A stretch of 64,000 nucleotides of DNA, from contig NZ_CANMQD010000001.1 in assembly GCF_947499945.1 (NCBI RefSeq), positions 868,001 to 932,000 on the forward strand, read 5' to 3'. Below the pieces are notes generated by a model. That model saw only the letters and a program-made list of their open reading frames with translations. It had not been told where the DNA came from and made no database searches. Position 1 is the stretch's first letter. The number at the start of each line of letters is the position of its first letter. Source of the stretch: an uncultured Sulfitobacter sp. (GTDB lineage Bacteria > Pseudomonadota > Alphaproteobacteria > Rhodobacterales > Rhodobacteraceae). Shown here one piece after another: positions 47,393-56,705 of this stretch. Made by a program: the position numbers and the translations under genes.

Positions 47393-48133
47393 CTAGAAAT
47401 CCAGCGCAGCCCCTGTGCGTAAGGCATCGCGGATCGGTTGCGTGTATTGATCACCGTCTGCGTGGGTGTCGCCGCGGTGCAGAATGAGGGGCGCATGTAA
47501 GCGGAAATCCGCCCGTCCCGACTTACGCGCACGCACAATAACACGCTCTGCCGCGCGGCCCTCCCTTGCCGCAATTGGCAATACTTCGATCCCGCCCATA
47601 TCATGCGGCAGCGCCGCCAGAATATCCGGCAAACGCTCCGCGCGGTGGATAATATGAAGTAGCCCTTTTGGCACAAGACGCTTGGCCCCGATTTCGATCC
47701 AAGTGGAGAGCGGCGTTTGCTCTCCCAACGCGGCTTCCCGCATGGGATCCCCTGCAGCAATTGACGCCTCACGCCGCCAATATGGCGGGTTCGCAAGGAC
47801 GTGGTCAAATTGTCGCTGCCGCAACGTCAGCGGCAGGGCCGCGATGTCTGCCTTCACAACCTCAAGGACACCTGCACCATTTCGCTCAGCCAAACCTGCG
47901 TAAACTTCTTCTCGCTCGATACCAGTGAGTGACAGCCCTGCGACCCGCGCTGCAAGGCACAAGATCGCAGCACCAACACCACACCCCAATTCAAGCACAC
48001 GTTGCCCTGAAACCGCAGGTATACTGGCCGCAAGCAGCACAGGATCAACCCCAGCGCGGTACCCTGACCGAGGCTGCCAAAGATGAAGCAGACCCCCCAG
48101 AAAGGCATCATGCGTCAGATCATCGTCAGTCAC
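47393..48133 (-). CDS. tRNA1(Val) (adenine-N6)-methyltransferase-like protein
   Basis: A 246-residue methyltransferase with SAM motif LELGCGVGAA (residues 47-56) and the N6-adenine catalytic motif NPPY (residues 115-118). The start FRFRQ-like segment of TrmN6 is replaced by LWQPRSGYRAGVDPVLLA, which is typical of the alphaproteobacterial group. It likely modifies a tRNA adenine. It starts at GTG 48133, overlapping the DUF2007 stop by 4 bases. Confidence 0.85.
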   Translation of the reverse strand: MTDDDLTHDAFLGGLLHLWQPRSGYRAGVDPVLLAASIPAVSGQRVLELGCGVGAAILCLAARVAGLSLTGIEREEVYAGLAERNGAGVLEVVKADIAALPLTLRQRQFDHVLANPPYWRREASIAAGDPMREAALGEQTPLSTWIEIGAKRLVPKGLLHIIHRAERLPDILAALPHDMGGIEVLPIAAREGRAAERVIVRARKSGRADFRLHAPLILHRGDTHADGDQYTQPIRDALRTGAALDF

Positions 48134-48345
48134 TGTCCCAGATCAATTTCGTTGTCACGCATTACAATCAAAGCAGCCGCATGATCATTCTCATGCACCA
48201 TCAGCCGGCGCGGGAAAATTCCAATGCCACCCTCAAGGATGCTCATGTTTACGTCCATTTGAAAGCAGTCTATATCCTCGCCTTGCAACAGAGCTTGGGC
48301 AAAGGCCATGATCGTCGGGTCGGTGCTGCGCAAAAGTTCTTTCAT
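48130..48345 (-). CDS. DUF2007 domain protein
   Basis: A 71-residue protein with MKELLRSTDPTIMAFAQALL and IDCFQMDVNMSILEGGIG, the usual DUF2007 pattern. The fold is a small ferredoxin-like alpha/beta unit of unknown role. It is coupled to the downstream methyltransferase by a 4-base overlap and divergent from the polyprenyl synthase gene, a gene order I recall as common in Rhodobacterales. Confidence 0.88.
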   Translation of the reverse strand: MKELLRSTDPTIMAFAQALLQGEDIDCFQMDVNMSILEGGIGIFPRRLMVHENDHAAALIVMRDNEIDLGQ

Positions 48346-48400
48346 GACAATGATGTAATCTGGGGCGACTGCCCTTGTCGAGCGCTAGGATGCGGGAAAA

Positions 48401-49399
48401 ATGAGCAATCAATCGAGCCAGAAACCCCATGACCGCCTTGCTGCTGTGCTCAAGGACGATCTGGAAGCTGTAAGCGCGCTCATTCGTGAGCGGATGGCGT
48501 CCGAGCATGCACCGCGCATCCCCGAAGTAACAGCGCATCTGGTCGAGGCGGGCGGCAAGCGGTTGCGGCCCATGCTCACGCTCGCTGCGGCGCAGCTGTG
48601 TGGGTATGATGGTCCCTATCACATTCATCTGGCCACAACGGTTGAGTTCATCCACACCGCAACGCTCTTGCATGATGATGTTGTGGACGAAAGCAAACAG
48701 CGTCGAGGGCGGCCAACGGCGAACCTGCTGTGGGACAATCAATCCTCAGTGTTGGTAGGTGACTATCTATTTGCGCGAAGTTTCCAGTTGATGACCGAAC
48801 CCGGCTCTATGCGGGTGATGAAAATCCTGTCCAACGCCGCCGCCACGATTGCGGAGGGTGAAGTGCTGCAACTTACCGCCGCACAGAACCTCGCCACAAC
48901 TGAAGCGGTATATTTCCAAGTTGTCCGCGGCAAGACTGCTGCACTCTTCTCTGCCGCGACTGAAGTGGGCGGCGTGATTGCGGATGCCCCCGAAGAACAT
49001 GTGCGCGCCCTGTTTGATTATGGTGATGCCCTCGGGATTGCCTTCCAAATTGTCGACGACCTGCTGGATTATCAGGGAATTGAAGGGCAAACGGGCAAGA
49101 ATATCGGCGACGATTTCCGCGAGCGCAAACTGACATTGCCTGTGATAAAAGCAGTAGCTTTGGCCGATGACGAGGAACGCGAATTCTGGGTGCGCACCAT
49201 TGAGCGTGGCAAGCAGGAAGACGGTGATCTGGAACATGCCCTCACGCTATTAAACAAGCACGGCACATTAACCGCGACGCAATCCGACGCGCTGATGTGG
49301 GCAGCCAAAGCCAAAGATGCTCTTGCCCCCCTACCCGCACATGAGATCAAAGACATGCTGGGTGATCTGGCGGACTATGTTGTGGCGCGGATCAGTTAG
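48401..49399 (+). CDS. polyprenyl diphosphate synthase (probably decaprenyl, for ubiquinone-10)
   Basis: A 332-residue trans-prenyl synthase with the first Asp-rich motif LLHDDVVDE, a GKTAALFSAA segment and the second motif IVDDLLDYQ, plus GKNIGDDFRERKLTLP. It makes the long side chain of ubiquinone. Chain length cannot be read with certainty; ten units is the norm in this order. The 3' end overlaps ispE by 8 bases tail to tail. Confidence 0.93.
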   Translation: MSNQSSQKPHDRLAAVLKDDLEAVSALIRERMASEHAPRIPEVTAHLVEAGGKRLRPMLTLAAAQLCGYDGPYHIHLATTVEFIHTATLLHDDVVDESKQRRGRPTANLLWDNQSSVLVGDYLFARSFQLMTEPGSMRVMKILSNAAATIAEGEVLQLTAAQNLATTEAVYFQVVRGKTAALFSAATEVGGVIADAPEEHVRALFDYGDALGIAFQIVDDLLDYQGIEGQTGKNIGDDFRERKLTLPVIKAVALADDEEREFWVRTIERGKQEDGDLEHALTLLNKHGTLTATQSDALMWAAKAKDALAPLPAHEIKDMLGDLADYVVARIS

Positions 49400-50225
49400 G
49401 GCTGTGGCCCACTGTTTGGGCCGCAACGATCCACCAATCGGGGTAGGCCCGCTTGATACGTGCAGCCGCAGCCTCCGCTTTGATACGATCGGGATAAATA
49501 CCGAAACAGGTGCTGCCTGACCCCGACATACGTGCGAGCATTGCATCCCCAAGCTCCTCAAGAACCCGCCCGATCGTAGGAGCCACTGCGCGTGCAGGCG
49601 CCTCAAGATCGTTTCTTTGGTCGCGCAGCCATACGATCAAATCGGCCAAATCTTCGCAGCCATCAAATGCGCCCATCGCGGCGTTTTCTTTTGTCTCAAG
49701 TCCATCGAATACGGCACCTGTGGGCACTGCTACGCCAGGGTTGGCCAGCACAATATTGCACTGTGGCACGGGCCAGATCATGCTCAGCTCATCCCCAATC
49801 CCCCGCATGCGTTGCGGTGCGGCACTCATGCAAACGGGCACATCCGCCCCGAGCGACAGCGCGCCAGCCAACCCGATGCCGTCTTTGACAAGATGTCCAA
49901 ACTGGCTGCGCAGCAAGGCCGCAGCATCCGCAGAGCCGCCGCCCAGCCCTGCACCATGCGGGAGGTTTTTCTCAAGCGTAATATGCCCCTTGATGCCTGC
50001 CAATTCTGCGGCACGCCAAACCAGATTTCGCTCATCTGTTGGAACACCGTTCGCAAAAGGGCCAGTGATTTGCATGCGCATCACCTCGCCCTCATCAAGC
50101 CAGAGGCGATCCCCGACATCTGCAAAGACAACAAGACTGTCGAGCAGATGATAGCCGTCATCCCGCTGCCTTGTCACATGGAGTGTCAAATTTACTTTGG
50201 CGGGCGCAAACCCCTCAATCGTCAT
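49392..50225 (-). CDS. ispE: 4-diphosphocytidyl-2-C-methyl-D-erythritol kinase
   Basis: IspE phosphorylates CDP-methylerythritol in the MEP isoprenoid route. The 277-residue GHMP kinase has the start APAKVNLTLHV (residues 7-17, catalytic Lys), the ATP loop PHGAGLGGGSADAA and a final SGSGSTCFG-type segment (MSGSGSTCFGIY). It overlaps the upstream TPR gene by 11 bases. Its convergent neighbour uses the isoprene units it helps produce. Confidence 0.95.
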   Translation of the reverse strand: MTIEGFAPAKVNLTLHVTRQRDDGYHLLDSLVVFADVGDRLWLDEGEVMRMQITGPFANGVPTDERNLVWRAAELAGIKGHITLEKNLPHGAGLGGGSADAAALLRSQFGHLVKDGIGLAGALSLGADVPVCMSAAPQRMRGIGDELSMIWPVPQCNIVLANPGVAVPTGAVFDGLETKENAAMGAFDGCEDLADLIVWLRDQRNDLEAPARAVAPTIGRVLEELGDAMLARMSGSGSTCFGIYPDRIKAEAAAARIKRAYPDWWIVAAQTVGHSPN

Positions 50226-51939
50226 TCGCCACCTTCAATGGCTCAGCGCCCTCTTCTGCCAAAACCACATCAAGCCCCACTTCAAGCTTGCGGCGGATGC
50301 GGTCGGGGTCGGCTTCTGTGTCCATCGTGCTGAATTCGATAAACGACAGGGCACGCTTCCATTGGAATTGCGCTTCGCGCTTGCGGCCTACAGCCCAAAA
50401 CACATCGCCAAGGTGGTCGTTCACCACGGGATCAACAGCCTCAAGCTCGACTGCGCGCTCCATCTGGACGACTGCTTCCTCATAACGGCCAAGGCGGTAA
50501 TAGACCCAACCGAGGCTATCCACGATATAGCCGCTATCGGGGCTGGCAGCGACAGCGCGCTCAATCATATCAAGGGCTTCATCCAGCTTCCGCTGTTCCT
50601 CGACAAGGGAATAGCCGAGATAGTTGAGCACCTGAGGTTGATCAGGATTGATCGCAAGTGCTGCGCGAAAGTCTGCTTCGGCGGCGACACTGTCGCCGTC
50701 TTGAGAATAGGCAATACCACGCGAAAAGTACAAGAACCACATCCGTACATCGCCCTCTTCAATGAGATCGAGTGCTTTTGTATAGGCCGCGATTGCTGCT
50801 TGGTCTTCATCTTGTGCGCGGAAAATATCACCCAGCGTTGAATGTACGACGGCCAGATCACCATGACTGCGGGCCAACTGTTCGAGAACTTCAATCGCCT
50901 GATCCGCTTTCTCCAAACGGCGCAACGCCGCAGCACGACCCAACTCTGCCACGTGATAGGCAGGGTCCCCATCACCGACTTTGCGGTACTCTTGCATAGC
51001 CAGTTTATATTGCCCCAAATCCTCCAGCAACGCCGCCGACAACAGCAGTGCATCCACATGGTCAGGGCGCAAATGACCAGCAATACGGGCATATAGCAGA
51101 GTATAATAATTGCTGGCCTCTTCGGCCCTAAGTAGGGCAGCAAATGTATAGAACACTTCGGCCAGCCCCGCACGCGCCGTCGGCGCATGAGTAAAGGGCA
51201 ACCGCTCTTCCGCATCAAGACGGGCGACAAGCATATCAAGCTTGGAATCTGTGGCGCCGTTGAACGAGGTTTTAATAACTTCGATCGCATCGGCGTTTCG
51301 ATCAAGTTGGGAGAGGATCTCGACCCGCGCAATAACACCGCGCCTTGTCCGCGCGACGGACCCTGCGGCATCGGCCTCAAACACAGCCGCAGCATCGCCG
51401 TAACGTCCGACAGTCGCAAGCGCTAGCGCTTTATGAAACTGTACAATGGCACGCATTCCCGCATCTTCAGAGGTCATCTCGAATTGCGCCATCGCGCCAT
51501 CCACATCATCGGTACCGATCAGCGCCCATGCCTTTATAAGGCCGTCTACCCAAGGGCTTATCCCTTCCGATCTAATCTCTTGTGCAGCCAGTGCAGTGAA
51601 ATCAGACGCGTCAATCAAACCTGCTGTGACAACCATACGCGCTACTTGAGAGCGTTGCCCCTCTGCCAAAATCGCCTCACCCAGCGGCAGTGCTTTTGCA
51701 AGATCGCCCAGCGCAAGATATGAAAGCGCAGCGCTCTCCATCAACTCGGCGTTGGCCGGATCCCGTTTGAGAGCGGTGGCATAATACTCGGCTGCACTCT
51801 CGAAATCGTTGCGCGTAGAGGCATTCCGGCCAGCCAGATAAGACCCCGCCAAAGTTTCTGCCATAACAGGCGTAGGGGCCGCGATCGTCAACGCCAGCCC
51901 AAGGGCCATTGCACTCACGGATGTTAGGAAATTTCTCAT
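50215..51939 (-). CDS. periplasmic tetratricopeptide-repeat protein
   Basis: A 574-residue protein with a signal peptide (residues 1-27, ending VMA) and about ten TPR-like helical pairs, clearest in the C-terminal half (AAIAAYTKALDL, AEADFRAALAINPDQPQVLNYLGYSLVEE, IVDSLGWVYYRLGRYEEAV). TPR arrays bind other proteins; such proteins in Roseobacters have no fixed function. It precedes ispE with an 11-base overlap. Confidence 0.85.
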   Translation of the reverse strand: MRNFLTSVSAMALGLALTIAAPTPVMAETLAGSYLAGRNASTRNDFESAAEYYATALKRDPANAELMESAALSYLALGDLAKALPLGEAILAEGQRSQVARMVVTAGLIDASDFTALAAQEIRSEGISPWVDGLIKAWALIGTDDVDGAMAQFEMTSEDAGMRAIVQFHKALALATVGRYGDAAAVFEADAAGSVARTRRGVIARVEILSQLDRNADAIEVIKTSFNGATDSKLDMLVARLDAEERLPFTHAPTARAGLAEVFYTFAALLRAEEASNYYTLLYARIAGHLRPDHVDALLLSAALLEDLGQYKLAMQEYRKVGDGDPAYHVAELGRAAALRRLEKADQAIEVLEQLARSHGDLAVVHSTLGDIFRAQDEDQAAIAAYTKALDLIEEGDVRMWFLYFSRGIAYSQDGDSVAAEADFRAALAINPDQPQVLNYLGYSLVEEQRKLDEALDMIERAVAASPDSGYIVDSLGWVYYRLGRYEEAVVQMERAVELEAVDPVVNDHLGDVFWAVGRKREAQFQWKRALSFIEFSTMDTEADPDRIRRKLEVGLDVVLAEEGAEPLKVANDD

Positions 51940-52038
51940 ATGCTCACGCCTCGTTCTTTTTTTCCTAAGGCTAGCATGTTTGCGCGTTCGCGCAATGGCG
52001 GCCCCCTACCTCAATAGGCAGGAAGCCGCGATAATTGA

Positions 52039-53688
52039 TCACATGTTCGGGTAGTTGGGCCCGTCACCACCCTGCGGCGTCGTCCAGACGATATTCTGGC
52101 TTGGATCTTTGATGTCGCATGTTTTGCAATGCACGCAGTTTTGGAAGTTGATGACGAAAGCGTCTTTGCCGTCTTTTTCCACAAACTCATACACCCCGGC
52201 AGGGCAATAGCGCGCCGAGGGGCCCGCGTATTTCGCGAGATTTACATCGACAGGAACCGACGCATCCTTAAGAGTCAGGTGCGCAGGTTGGCTTTCTTCG
52301 TGGTTAGTAAAGGAGAACGCTACATTGGTTAGGCGGTCAAAGCTGAGTTTTCCATCAGGCTTGGGATAGGCAATCTCTTTATGCTTCGACGCAAGCTCTG
52401 TCGCTTCCGCATCGTTCATGCCGTGATGCATCGTACCCAACAGTGAGAAATTAAACAGCGTGTTGCACCACATATCGAAACCGCCAATAGCGAGTGAGGC
52501 GACAAGACCATACTTGGACCACAGCGGCTTAACGTTACGGACCTTGAACAAGTCTTGGCCAATCGCACCTTCGCGGACGTCTTTCTCGTAATCGGGAAGC
52601 TCGTCACCGGAACGGCCCGCTTTGATCGCGGCATGAGCCGCTTCGGCAGCGGCCTTACCCGAAAGCATCGCGTTATGGTTGCCCTTGATCCGCGGTACGT
52701 TGACCATGCCAACCGAACAACCCAGCAAGGCCACACCGGGCGCTACCATCTTGGGCATGGACTGGTATCCGCCCTCGGTGATTGCACGGGCACCGTAGGC
52801 CACCCGTTTGCCGCCCTCAAGCAGCTCTGCCACCATCGGATGATGCTTGAACTGCTGGAATTCCATGTAAGGAAAAACATGCGGGTTTTTATAACCGAGG
52901 TGGACAACAAAGCCGACATAGACCTGATTATTCTCAAGATGATAGATAAACGATCCACCGCCTGCTTTTTTGCCCAGCGGCCAACCCATCGTGTGGGTAA
53001 CGGAACCTTCTTTGTGCTTGGCGGGATCAATTTCCCAGATTTCTTTCATGCCAAGGCCGTATTTCTGCGGCTCTTTCCCTTTGGCGAGATCGTATTTCTC
53101 TATCACTTGCTTTGACAACGATCCACGCACGCCCTCGGAGAGGAAGACGTATTTGCCGTGAAGTTCCATCCCCGGCTCATAGTTTGGCCCCTGCGATCCG
53201 TCGGACGCGCGACCCATTTCGCCTGCGACCACACCTTTGACTTCACCATTATCTCCATAGACGATTTCGGAACACGCCATGCCAGGGAAGATTTCAACGC
53301 CCATCTCCTCGGCCTGTTCTGCCATCCAACGGCAAACATTGCCCATAGAGACGATGTAGTTGCCGTGGTTGCTCATCAGCGGTGGCATCGGAAAATTGGG
53401 AATTCGCACTTCCCCTGATTCGCCAAGTGCGTAGAAATTATCCTCGATCACAGGCACATTGAGCGGCGCACCTTTTTCCTTCCAATCGGGCATGAGCGCA
53501 TCAAGGCCACAAGGATCAAGCACGGCACCAGACAGAATGTGCGCGCCCACTTCGGAGCCTTTTTCCAAAACAACGATGTTACAATCGGCATCAAGCTGCT
53601 TGAGACGGATGGCTGCTGATAGACCCGCAGGGCCAGCGCCCACGATTACAACATCATATTCCATCGCTTCGCGTTCAATCTCGGCCAT
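52039..53688 (-). CDS. electron transfer flavoprotein-ubiquinone oxidoreductase
   Basis: ETF-QO passes electrons from ETF, loaded by acyl-CoA and amine dehydrogenases, to ubiquinone at the inner membrane. The 549-residue protein has the FAD motif DVVIVGAGPAGLSAA near the N terminus, the YGARAITEGGYQSMP segment, and a C-terminal 4Fe-4S site (CPAGVYEF, then CVHCKTCDIKDP). ATG at 53688 was chosen; an in-frame codon at 53754 is less likely. Confidence 0.96.
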   Translation of the reverse strand: MAEIEREAMEYDVVIVGAGPAGLSAAIRLKQLDADCNIVVLEKGSEVGAHILSGAVLDPCGLDALMPDWKEKGAPLNVPVIEDNFYALGESGEVRIPNFPMPPLMSNHGNYIVSMGNVCRWMAEQAEEMGVEIFPGMACSEIVYGDNGEVKGVVAGEMGRASDGSQGPNYEPGMELHGKYVFLSEGVRGSLSKQVIEKYDLAKGKEPQKYGLGMKEIWEIDPAKHKEGSVTHTMGWPLGKKAGGGSFIYHLENNQVYVGFVVHLGYKNPHVFPYMEFQQFKHHPMVAELLEGGKRVAYGARAITEGGYQSMPKMVAPGVALLGCSVGMVNVPRIKGNHNAMLSGKAAAEAAHAAIKAGRSGDELPDYEKDVREGAIGQDLFKVRNVKPLWSKYGLVASLAIGGFDMWCNTLFNFSLLGTMHHGMNDAEATELASKHKEIAYPKPDGKLSFDRLTNVAFSFTNHEESQPAHLTLKDASVPVDVNLAKYAGPSARYCPAGVYEFVEKDGKDAFVINFQNCVHCKTCDIKDPSQNIVWTTPQGGDGPNYPNM

Positions 53689-53818
53689 ACGTCTCGCTCC
53701 CCATGGGTAAAATTCGCTTTGAAAGGAGGTAGCGGCTGGACCCAACCTTTGCAATCACGACGGCGCGTTAAAATCGTCGCACTACGGCCTTTTTCGGTTC
53801 AAATCACCTAAACAGGCG

Positions 53819-54457
53819 TCATTTACGCGCTGAGATAGACAGTAATTCCTTTGCGAAAGCACTAGTCCATACAATCGATATAATCCCCAACCCGCGTTCC
53901 CATGCGCCATCATATTCAGTGGACATAACGAAAAACACAGGTGCGCCAAGGGTCCAAACTCCAGCGCAGCACCACGAAATTTTTGCAAATAGCCTTGCCG
54001 TATCAGCAAATAAACGCGCCGCTAGGACAAACGCGGCTACAAATAGCGCACCCATCGCGTAGACAATGTATATGTGGATCACGATACCCTCGTTGTCGCC
54101 ATCCCCGTACTCGTTTCGCGCGCCTATGATCACGACACAAACGGCCAATAACATCAGCGCAACGGTGAGAGAGCTCCATTGCCACCCTCCCCCATGCAGA
54201 TGCGCCGATGCAAGTGCAAGCGCCGTCAACGTGCCGGCAAAACCGTAAAGAGCGACGTCCTGAATGATCTCATATCGACCTGCGGCGAGGTCGCTAACTG
54301 TATCTGAAACCCAGTCATGATCGGGGACGATCACTGAGCCCACCACGTTTCCAACGATCAGCGCAAGCCCGCCGACAAAAGCAAGCCAAGCAAGTAGCAC
54401 AAGGAAGGATGGGGATAGCCGTCGTTGGGATTCGGGCATGCGGTTTTTATCTATCAT
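53819..54457 (-). CDS. DUF998 family membrane protein
   Basis: A 212-residue protein with about six or seven hydrophobic segments (first at LVLLAWLAFVGGLALIVGNVV) and the DVSDxVSDLAAG-like WVSDTVSDLAAG segment seen in DUF998 proteins. No function is known. ATG at 54457 with an AGAGG site was chosen; ATG at 54439 is an alternative. Confidence 0.7.
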   Translation of the reverse strand: MIDKNRMPESQRRLSPSFLVLLAWLAFVGGLALIVGNVVGSVIVPDHDWVSDTVSDLAAGRYEIIQDVALYGFAGTLTALALASAHLHGGGWQWSSLTVALMLLAVCVVIIGARNEYGDGDNEGIVIHIYIVYAMGALFVAAFVLAARLFADTARLFAKISWCCAGVWTLGAPVFFVMSTEYDGAWERGLGIISIVWTSAFAKELLSISARK

Positions 54458-54630
54458 ATAACGCAACCTCTGGCGGTGTATGAAAGTTCCTTTCGGTTCG
54501 GCGAAACCACGCCAGCCCTTGCGCCTTATCCGCTTGCATTTGACGTCCAACTTGGGTCAGGTAACGGGCAACACCAACACGCGCTCCGAAAACCTTCGGG
54601 GCGCGCCTTAGTATTACGGACACGGACGCC

Positions 54631-55101
54631 ATGGAAAAAATCCCAATGACCCGCGGGGGTCACACCGCCCTTGAGACAGAACTCAAGCATCTCAAGACCA
54701 TCGAGCGCCCCGCCATTATCAAGGCGATTGCGGAAGCACGCGAGCATGGCGATCTGTCCGAGAATGCTGAGTATCATTCTGCTAAGGAAAAGCAGTCTTT
54801 TATTGAGGGGCGCGTGAAAGAGCTTGAGGGTGCGATCTCGCTTGCTGAAGTGATTGATCCCGCAAAGCTGTCTGGCACGATCAAGTTTGGTGCAAAAGTT
54901 ACGTTGGTGGACGAAGATACCGATGAAGAGAAAACCTATCAGATTGTTGGCGAGTATGAGGCCAATATTGAAAAAGGCTTGCTCAATATCAAATCACCCA
55001 TCGCACGCGCGCTGATTGGTAAGGACGAAGGCGACAGCGTCGAAGTCCGAACACCTGGGGGTGTTAAATCCTATGAGGTTCTTAAAATCGTTTATGCCTG
55101 A
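54631..55101 (+). CDS. greA: transcription elongation factor GreA
   Basis: GreA rescues backtracked RNA polymerase by stimulating transcript cleavage. The 156-residue protein has the coiled-coil finger ([20 protein letters not shown], then [17 protein letters not shown] with the catalytic acidic tip) and the C-terminal FKBP-like domain ([23 protein letters not shown]). Full length. Confidence 0.97.
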   Translation: MEKIPMTRGGHTALETELKHLKTIERPAIIKAIAEAREHGDLSENAEYHSAKEKQSFIEGRVKELEGAISLAEVIDPAKLSGTIKFGAKVTLVDEDTDEEKTYQIVGEYEANIEKGLLNIKSPIARALIGKDEGDSVEVRTPGGVKSYEVLKIVYA

Positions 55102-55139
55102 TGTTTGCGGTAAAATAGGTTTCGGGCGCGAGGACGATC

Positions 55140-56213
55140 ATGTCTGATACGCAGCCCCCTGAGCAATCCAACCCACGTCCCGCAACAGGCGCATTGCGTA
55201 AAACCGGCGTTAAAACTGGCGCTTCGCGCCCAACGCCGCTGGGCATTTATGACAAGGCACGCTCGGACGGGATCACTGGCATCGAGATCATTGCAATCAT
55301 TCTGTCTTCCATCTGGTTGTTGGGTTGTTTGATTTTCTTTGTCTTTATGACACAGCCGCCTGTTCCCGAAGGTCAGGGCGGCCTGCGCTTTTTAATGACA
55401 ATGCTCGCCGTGTTTATGCCCGTTGCGATGATCTGGGTCGGGGCGACTGCGGCACGCGCCAGCCGCGTCATGCGCGAAGAGAGCCAACGTTTGCAGGCGG
55501 CGATTGACGCCATCCGCCATGCCTATATCGCACAACAGCAAGGCGGCAATTTGCGCTCCGAACCATCGGTCAGCCGCAAACTTGACGAGATCGCAGCTGC
55601 AACGCGTAAGACAGAAACGGCACTTGCTACGTTCTCGACCCGCCGCGAGGAAGCGCCCCGTGCAGCCCAACCCGCCATCGCACCGCCTTCCGAGGACCAG
55701 CCAACTTTGGCCCTTGGCACGCAAAGCACTGATTTGGCTCCCCAAGTTGAGATAGACGACCTCATCCGTGCTTTGAACTTTCCCGAAACGGCAGAGGACG
55801 AGGCAGGTTTTGCTGCCCTGCGCCGTGCGATGAAAGACCGAAACGCTGCCCAGCTGATTCAAGCCGCGCAAGATATCCTAACGCTGCTAAGCCAGGATGG
55901 CATTTACATGGATGATCTAACGCCAGACCGCGCGCGCCCTGAAATCTGGCGGATGTTCGGTCAGGGATCACGTGGACGTCCTGTTGCTGCTTTGGGCGGT
56001 ATTCGTGACCGCTCGTCGCTTGCCCTTACGGCTGGACGCATGAAGCAGGATCCGATTTTCCGCGATGCAGCCCACCACTTCTTGCGCCGTTTTGACAAAC
56101 TGTTTGCGGACTTCGAGAAAGATGCCAGTGACGGTGAAATCTCGGCCATGGCCGACACGCGCACCGCGCGCGCCTTTATGCTGTTGGGTCGTGTCGCAGG
56201 AACGTTCGACTAA
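55140..56213 (+). CDS. hypothetical membrane protein, Rhodobacterales type
   Basis: A 357-residue protein not assigned to a named family. Residues 1-45 are a disordered Pro/Thr-rich tail, two membrane helices follow (about 48-70 and 83-103), then a short coiled coil (RVMREESQRLQAAIDAIRHA), a low-complexity linker and a helical C-terminal domain (residues 200-357, beginning EIDDLIRALNFPETAED). The gene starts 38 bases after greA, so it may share its transcript. It resembles proteins always found unnamed in this order. Confidence 0.7.
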   Translation: MSDTQPPEQSNPRPATGALRKTGVKTGASRPTPLGIYDKARSDGITGIEIIAIILSSIWLLGCLIFFVFMTQPPVPEGQGGLRFLMTMLAVFMPVAMIWVGATAARASRVMREESQRLQAAIDAIRHAYIAQQQGGNLRSEPSVSRKLDEIAAATRKTETALATFSTRREEAPRAAQPAIAPPSEDQPTLALGTQSTDLAPQVEIDDLIRALNFPETAEDEAGFAALRRAMKDRNAAQLIQAAQDILTLLSQDGIYMDDLTPDRARPEIWRMFGQGSRGRPVAALGGIRDRSSLALTAGRMKQDPIFRDAAHHFLRRFDKLFADFEKDASDGEISAMADTRTARAFMLLGRVAGTFD

Positions 56214-56695
56214 GGGCAGACCTGCGCACGGTTCTTTGCGTCGAACACGGCACTGACCATAGTACCGTCCGCCGCTTCGAACATTGCAACGGCGCCCGCC
56301 ATCTCCCCACCTGTCACGCGAATTTGCCCTAAATCGGATGAGGCGAGCCTGTCGTCCACATCAATGGAAAACACCGCACGCGAGCCAGCCTTGCCATCGC
56401 GCAATGCGACCTTGATCGCTTCGGCTCCGTCGGCCACATCATTGGCCTGCGTGCCCCCTTCATCGCGCAGCGGTTGGAACACCTCTACACCAGTACCGCC
56501 ATCAGCAGTATCAAAGATCAACCGCCCCGCAGAGCCGCGCAGATCAACTTGCACGGCGATAAGGGGCTGCGTGCCAATGGTGAGCTCAAACCGATCCCGT
56601 GGCGCACTCTCGACAAACCTTAGGCTTGCTCCTGTACAATCTGCTGCCTGCGCAGCGCCGGTCACTACGATTAGGGCCGCTGATAATTTCCACAT
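56210..56695 (-). CDS. small secreted protein (resembles 'aggregation factor core' annotations)
   Basis: A 161-residue protein with a signal peptide (residues 1-17, ending AQA). The mature part is beta-rich: LRFVESAPRDRFELT, GSAGRLIFDTADGGTGVEVFQP, VFSIDVDDRLASSDLGQIRVTGGEM. I recall this pattern in Roseobacter proteins labelled aggregation factor core, but no function is shown. Its AGGAG site overlaps the stop codon of the upstream fusion gene (TAGGAG), so it is the seventh gene of the fdhD-mob operon. Confidence 0.7.
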   Translation of the reverse strand: MWKLSAALIVVTGAAQAADCTGASLRFVESAPRDRFELTIGTQPLIAVQVDLRGSAGRLIFDTADGGTGVEVFQPLRDEGGTQANDVADGAEAIKVALRDGKAGSRAVFSIDVDDRLASSDLGQIRVTGGEMAGAVAMFEAADGTMVSAVFDAKNRAQVCP

Positions 56696-56705
56696 GAACA
56701 CTCTC